Part shown: positions 58,180 through 64,000 of the stretch, piece after piece
Numbering within the stretch: the stretch's first letter is position 1
Layout of the letters: each line of letters opens with the position of its first letter
Source: Epiperipatus broadwayi
Lineage: Eukaryota > Onychophora > Udeonychophora > Euonychophora > Peripatidae
Direction of reading: 5' to 3'
Assembly (NCBI GenBank): GCA_028023455.1
Contig: JAQFVV010006505.1
Location: 432,001 to 496,000 of the forward strand
DNA: 64,000 nucleotides
Notes under the pieces: generated by a model
The model's input: only the letters and a program-made list of their open reading frames with translations
What the model was told of the DNA's origin: nothing
Databases searched by the model: none
Position numbers and translations under genes: made by a program

Positions 58180-59335
58180 ATATATATATATGCATCTTCT
58201 CTTTATATGAACAACATTAATGATGAGTGGAATCATTGGCAGGTAGAAACTGGCTATACCATGACTTTGTTTCTTGCTCTACATCACACCACTATATATT
58301 CATACTCCAGAAAAACAGATATGATCTACTGATTTTTAGCAATGCATGGTAAATTTGATGGTCATCATAAGAGTGTTGTACTTAAAAAAATTATATATAA
58401 ACAGATAGCATAAGTAAATAATTGCCTTTATATTATTCCCTTATACAATTCAAACTTCTGATTATTTTGATTTTTTAAATATGGTCACATATATAACAAA
58501 CATAGTGGTATGACTTCGAATTTGACATCAGGAGATCAACATTTTAAGTATTCTTTGTTGTGGACTCATCTTAAAATTGCCTCCATTAACAAGTTTGTCC
58601 AAACTATAGAGATAACTAGATAGAATTTAGAAGACATTATAATTGCGCTAATCATGTAAGCTAGGTGATCTGGTTATAAATTAGAAGTCCATTTATGTAA
58701 GAAAAGAACAAGATTATAAAGTCATATTTAGAATAGTAATTCACTGTTTACATAAGAAGTCAGGCATTCTCAGAGGTGCTGGTAGAAACTATTATTGGAC
58801 CTTTTACAAAATAAGCCAATGTGGTTGGAAAGTAGATAGTAATGAGTCACAGTGTTCTTCCGTTCTGTTGGTTGATACTAGCAGCAATTAAGCATTCGTA
58901 ATTTGCCAACAGTATTGGATGGCAAAGCTTCAAACCCCTGCAAATATATTAATACTGTAAATAGATGCAATAAATGTTTGATGCTGCTTTAGCTGTATCT
59001 CATTTATTTATTAACCAGAACACAATCTTTTCAAGCAGCAAAACGTGCATTTGTATATACACACGACATTATCCACCACAAGCAACAAATGTTGTGTGCA
59101 TTACTAAAATTAAGGTGTGATTATGTCAATTTCAAGATTGGTAGTCCTTTTTAATAGTCTTAGTAGATGTTAATGGATCCACCACCATGTATGTGATTTT
59201 TGAGTCTAGACAACTCAGATATTCTTAAATAATGGCATGTATATTGATGTCTAATAAATCTTAAATAGTAGAATATCAGAGTGATTATCCATTAACTGTC
59301 CATATAAATATTATTTTAATATATTGCTGAGAATC
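58180..59335. other. AT-rich stretch, nothing recognised
   Basis: No frame with a motif; one small ORF at 58081-58332 is mostly family C repeat. Confidence 0.35.
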
Positions 59336-59344
59336 ACTGAACAT

Positions 59345-59957
59345 CATATAATCACCATTTTCTGTGCTTACACCAGCTGTTAAAATAGAGACAAACTCTC
59401 CATACAATAGTGCCATCAAGATAGAGTAATCAATAGATGCAAGAAGGTTTGGGCATAAAATTCCTATCCACTGCCTATTCATCCATCATTCCCAGACCAA
59501 TTTCCAGCTTGTGGATCTCATCAGTGAGAGGCTTTGGATCTGAGTGCACTGCATCTAGATTTTAAGGAATTAATGCAACCCCCCAGAAGCCAATCCTGCC
59601 TAATGTGATGATGATGACTATGATTGCTATAGAACCCAAACACCAAAATATATAGAATATAAGATGGGTTCTGATCTATGCAACTACATAAGCAAATGAG
59701 CTTGGATTTGGACTCATAGTTTTATTGTTAACTAAAAAGGTAAAATATGACTTTTGGACGATTGCATTAAATCCTAAGATCTAGATACAGTGGTCTCAAT
59801 TCAAGGCTCTTCACTGATGAAGGCTGCAAGCTAGAAATTAGTTTGGGTATGTTGGATAATTAGGCACTAAGTAAGTATTTTACGCACAAACTTACTTGCA
59901 TCCATTGATTACTATGGCTTGTACTGAGTGGCACTACAAATGGAAAGTTTTGCCTCT
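59345..59957. repeat. Foldback family B, full-length inverted dimer (copy 10)
   Basis: Begins AACATCATATAATCACCATT and ends near TGGAAAGTTTTGCCTC. Both arms carry cores. On the minus strand, CUGAUGA (59524-59518) is followed by GAAA and GGUC. On the plus strand, CUGAUGA (59814-59820), GGCU/AGCU and GAAA (59834-59837) are followed by GUU. Helix II is poor in the left arm and helix I short in the right. The centre has AATCCTGCCTAATGTGATGA. This copy best shows the overall layout of the family: arm, core, centre, core, arm. Confidence 0.75.
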
Positions 59958-59969
59958 GATACTGGTGAG

Positions 59970-61690
59970 AAGTTAGCATACTGCTATGAGTGGTGAACCG
60001 GTGATTCCTTAGATTCTTTTTGATAGTAAATATGGAGGCACTTTATTTCTTTGATTCATATTAATTACATTAATAATTGACTCGATATCTTTTATTAGAA
60101 TGACTGAAAAAAAAAAATCAAAAGTTTCTACAGGAAAATAAAGATTTGTAAAGATTGGGTTTTCAGGGCAAAAAAACAAATGCTTCTAAAATAGATTTTA
60201 CAATATTTTGTATAGATATAATCCATGGTTATCTTAAGTATATAAATCCCAAAGTTATAACAGTATATAAATTTGATTTTTTTTTTTAAAAAATATTTTT
60301 TGTATGTAATCGGTTTTAATAATTTCAATACAAAATATATCTTAAAAGGAAATCCGTGTTACTTTATAATATTAAAGCTTGAAACTTTATCATTTCTTTT
60401 TCTTCTGTTTATAAGAGTATCATATAATATCAATCTTATTTCTAAAATATCTTTAGCTTCTCAACTTCTACGAATAATCAACTTTAAAAGGGTTCGTTAC
60501 ACTTTTGACACTTCTTTTCAGAGTAGTGTGATTAAATTAATATAAGTTGATAAAAAAGTTTATTGAGTTTAATAAGACGAAATGAGAATTGGAGAAGAGA
60601 AAATAAACAAAAAAACTGAACTTAGACTCTGTATCTAAAACAATATTCATGATTGAAAAACTAGTAGGTAAAAAACAATTTATTTTAATCAAAAATTAGT
60701 TTATTGAAAAATGACTCGACTTTAATCAGATAGCCCTCTAGTGAACAAATTGCCAAGTAAAATATTACTCCGTGTTTGATATATTTTATTAGGGGGGAGG
60801 AGATTAAATAGTTTTATGATCAAAATGTCTATTAAAATGAAATATCTAAAGTTAAAAAAGTAACTCAAATTATATCACTAAATTAATTTAATTTAGTTAA
60901 AATTAAATTATTAATCAATTACATACGCACAGAAAAATATTGTGAAAAGTTTAACTAATATTAACGCACTTTTGATGCCTAGGTCCTTGTCCAATGCTAA
61001 TATTATATAAATATGTAAACATTCTGGGATTAATGGCTTATCCAATCATTGTGAAACATTCATTATTTATTCATCACATGTGAAAAAAGACAAATAGCTT
61101 TTCAGGATATAAATTTGGGCCATCTCGAGTGTCATCAATCATCTACCAAATATAATCACTATCCATCTTTTATAAACAACTGTAACTCAACTAGTTTGAT
61201 TTTAAAGCATGAATATTTGGACTACAGTTGTTAAGTTCATGTAGCCAAGCAAGACAGTTTTCATTATTATTAGAAGTCATAGACTTAGGACCATAAGATG
61301 TTTAATTCATCATCTTTCTCCAGTTTTATCTATCCCAGAAGACCAAGTAAATGCAAATTATTCAAGACTTGTTCAGATGTTATCTCTTTATCTTTTATGG
61401 AGTATTTTTCTTTTATTCATGTATTGTTTAGTATTAAAAAAAATGAAGATTTTTGATATCTAATCAGCATTGTTTTTGTCATATGAGTTTAAACAATTTA
61501 ATTTTTTTTCTCTGTATGTTGCTTCCATAATTTTTTTTTAAGATTTACATTTTTGTACAACTCATCATTTAAAACTTTTATCATCCAGCCAATTCTTAAT
61601 AATTTTTTAACTTTCAAATTTCTTTTGAGTGAATATTTTCTTATTACTAATGTTTCTCAATTAGTAAATATGCATATGATGAATACATAA
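59970..61690. other. AT-rich stretch, nothing recognised
   Basis: Frames at 60128-60545 have no motif and overlap on both strands. Confidence 0.35.
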
Positions 61691-61698
61691 AATTGTCA

Positions 61699-61797
61699 AG
61701 CATTGTTAGCCGAGAGGTCAGTGCAGCTGCCTTGCAAGCAAGCAGTTGGTTGCGGACGGTTGTTGCAGGTTCGCCTCCTGGCCGATGCTATGACATA
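61699..61797 (+). mobile_element. tRNA-like SINE (family F, copy 5)
   Basis: GTTAGCCGAGAGGTCAGTGC (box A-like), CAAGCAAGCAG, GCAGGTTCGCCTCCTGGC (box B-like), GATGCTATGACATATG, then an A-run. It is a well preserved head of the same retroposon as at 39.7 kb. Confidence 0.75.
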
Positions 61798-61799
61798 TG

Positions 61800-63205
61800 A
61801 AAAAAATACATAAAATTTGCTTTGTAACCTGAGCTCATTACATTTTCAAATCATGCTTACAATTTATAAAAATATTCTTGCTCTGGTTAGTCTTAATTAA
61901 TTTATATTTCAATTTGGTTACAAAGAATAACACACATATTGTTTTGAAAATATAGAAAACAAAGTAAATAACTATAAAAAAATTTTTTTATTGTATGCCA
62001 ATCAGTAATTTAATATATCTAATATGTGAATGTTAACAATCTCAAGGATTTGAAATATAAAATGATAAAACTTTCTATGCCATTATTATAAACTTAAATT
62101 TTTAGTAAGAAAAATTAAAATAATTATAAAAGAAGATTGAACAATAGAAATTTTATTAAGAAATTAAAATTAATTAATTAACTCATAAAATTATTTAAGC
62201 AGCTTATTAACTCTCCTGAACTCCACTAACATTCTGACAAATTTCTTTCTTTTCATTAGATTTAAAGCTTCAACATTCATTTTAATATTAAACCATTATT
62301 ATTTATTAGAATATAATAGATTTGACCACATTCAATAGACATTTTTGTTTAAAAGTTAAATAAATTTTAAAAAATCACATTTTATTTTCAGAATTATTTT
62401 AAGAATTAGATTTTAATCAAAACAAGATGTTGTCATGTTATCACATTTCAGGTGTTTGCAAAATGAATGAAATCTTATTTTTTGATGTTTGTTTTAAAAA
62501 TCTGAATGAATCATTTTTAATATCTAAGAAAATCTATCAATTTATGCTTTAAAAGTTTAAAATCTTTTTTGTAATTTTTATATCACTAAACTGTTATAAG
62601 TTTGCTGAGTGACATCATTTCTAGACAGTTGTGTTTCCCATGTCTGTATTCTCTATGGTAACAATATTCAGAAGAATATATTTTTCTATATTTAAATAAA
62701 ACATTTCTGTAAAAAAATAAATATGTAATAGAATATATTTTTGACTTCTAATAATTATTATGCAATTACAATACAAAGGTAATCATAAACTTTCAAAAAA
62801 ATCAAGTTTTTAGACCATTGTGATATTTTCTCAAAGTAATCTCACAAGTTTGAGAATGTAAAATATATAAAGGATACCCATCATTGTGAAGCTTAAGAAT
62901 CTTCGAAGACCCTCATATTCAATTTTCCTGTTGTCTTTTGAATTTTTTTGTATTTAAAATATTAGAAAATAAATATGCATGAATTTTAAAGCTTCAAAAT
63001 AAATGTTAGCAATATTTCTCAGTATAAGCCAAAAATGCAAATTTAATTTCTAGATTTCTCAGATGTAGGTTCATCACTTGGATAAATTGCTCAGTTAATA
63101 TATTTTAAATAAACATCAAAAGCTTAACTATATAAACTAGAGCTCATTTACCTTTGTGACTACTAATGAAAAGAGTTTGTTGCTATTAAAATTAACTTTA
63201 TTAAA
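61800..63205. other. AT-rich stretch, nothing recognised
   Basis: No coding or structured feature supported. Confidence 0.35.
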
Positions 63206-63211
63206 ATTAAA

Positions 63212-63655
63212 AATTGCAAGCCAGAGTAATTAATGGATGCAAGAAGGTTTGTGCATAAAATCCCTATCTGATGTCAATCATCCAATATCCCCAGACTAAT
63301 TTCTAACTTGTGGCTTTCATCAGTGAGGAGCTTTGGATCTGAAAGCATTGTACCTGATCTTAGGATCTAATACAACTCTCCAGAATCCACCTTTTATCTT
63401 ATTGGCTAACTATAAAGCTTTGAGTGCAAAATAAAAACACAATAATGTTTTCAATTCAAGCTCATTAGCTTGTACAGTTGAATAGATCTGAACTCAGTTT
63501 ACCATCCATACTTTTTGGTGTTTTCAGTTTTTTAATAACCACAGTCATCATAATCCTATTGGGCAGCATTGGTTTTAAACCACTAAACATCACATGATCA
63601 CCATTTATAAACAGCTTGTACAAGCATAAGAAATAGTGATCATGTGATAAAAGAA
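63212..63655 (-). repeat. Foldback family B, copy 11
   Basis: Contains GCAAGCCAGAGTAATTAATGG, the hammerhead block, the centre (TTAGGATCTAATACAACTCTC, CTGAACTCAG, CCTATTGGGCAG) and the end AAACATCACATGATCACCATT, followed by AAATAGTGATCATGTGAT. It is one of the more complete copies. Confidence 0.75.
63288..63329 (-). ncRNA. Predicted hammerhead ribozyme (family B, weak helix II)
   Basis: Minus strand: helix I UCCUCA (63329-63324) with UGGGGA (63293-63288), six pairs. Box 1 is CUGAUGA (63323-63317). Helix II is A-AGC-CACAA-GUU-A, three pairs with one G-U and an A.A mismatch at its base. Box 2 is GAAA (63303-63300). Helix III is A-U and U.G around UA. The triplet is GUC, with cleavage expected after 63294. 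All core bases are intact. The A.A mismatch is shared by the family, so the motif may be slow or relic. Confidence 0.5.
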
Positions 63656-63659
63656 TATA

Positions 63660-64000
63660 CTTAACATTTTGTCACTCCCTCTATATTAAATTTTGATTTA
63701 TGAATATCAAGCTTTCTGAATTCATAATTATGTCATCATCCACTTAAAATGAATACATTAACAATTATAGTAATCATTTAATAAAGTAGAAATTATATTT
63801 AGCTTAGATATATAAGCTTTAAACCTCAGTAAAAGATTTCCTGATTTTAAATACTCTGTCCGATGGACAGGTTCAGAGAGTAATCACATCACCAATTTAT
63901 CTATTTTTCCAATTCATTCTTTTCATTGCCTAGTTCTTTAATTCCACTTAACTCTTCTCATCTTATATAATCCAACAAGGTCAATCTTTTTCATCCTTCT
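63660..64000. other. AT-rich right edge, nothing recognised
   Basis: No supported feature; the window ends in ordinary AT-rich sequence. Confidence 0.35.

Overview
This window looks like repeat-dense intergenic or intronic DNA from an invertebrate animal. By eye it is about three-quarters A+T. There is no operon-like structure, and microsatellites, short tRNA-like retroposons, foldback repeats, Penelope-like elements (PLEs), LINE scraps, a hAT relic and LTR retrotransposons are scattered throughout. A mollusc or another invertebrate would fit, but nothing here fixes the phylum. No complete host protein-coding gene was recognised. Two short, relatively GC-rich stretches with splice-like borders, at 11807-11923 (+) and 53543-53666 (-), are the only candidates for host exons.

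Layout. 0-5 kb: a tRNA-like SINE with a hammerhead-like tail, a foldback-family copy, and the eroded C-terminal end of a LINE ORF2. 5-9.7 kb: AT-rich DNA with no recognisable gene. 9.8-11.0 kb: a decayed PLE (reverse transcriptase plus GIY-YIG). 11-17.7 kb: a cluster of foldback and SINE copies. 18.1-34.9 kb: a 2.24 kb solo LTR followed by a tandem array LTR-internal-LTR-internal-LTR of a non-autonomous Ty3/gypsy-like element. Its internal region keeps one 282-codon gag-like ORF and a C-terminal integrase (GPY/F) scrap. 35.1-35.6 kb: a hAT deletion derivative with a target-site duplication. 36.3-36.7 kb: a LINE 3' end with its 5' part inverted. 37-41 kb: SINE and foldback copies. 41.3-44.2 kb: a 181-bp near-perfect palindrome, a foldback, and a second PLE on the minus strand. 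45-52 kb: a long (ATT)n tract and more foldback copies. 53.8-54.7 kb: an 866-bp near-perfect palindrome with PLE-like ends. 55.7-58.2 kb: three more palindromes, one made of two PLE 3' ends. 58-64 kb: foldback and SINE copies.

The main observation concerns self-cleaving RNA. Several unrelated short repeat families carry a hammerhead ribozyme (HHR) layout: a CUGANGA box, helix II, a GAAA box, a tiny helix III, an NUH cleavage triplet, then a helix I strand pairing upstream. Two sites (50822-50864 plus; 15885-15926 minus) have every element and all helices by hand folding. A third (63288-63329 minus) is nearly complete, and a fourth family is degenerate. PLE tails and palindromes in the window show related boxes. 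Several families occur as head-to-head inverted dimers with 3' tails facing outward. PLEs are known to carry hammerhead motifs, so I infer that these short elements could be PLE-mobilised, ribozyme-bearing foldback retroposons. Folding and self-cleavage have not been tested here.
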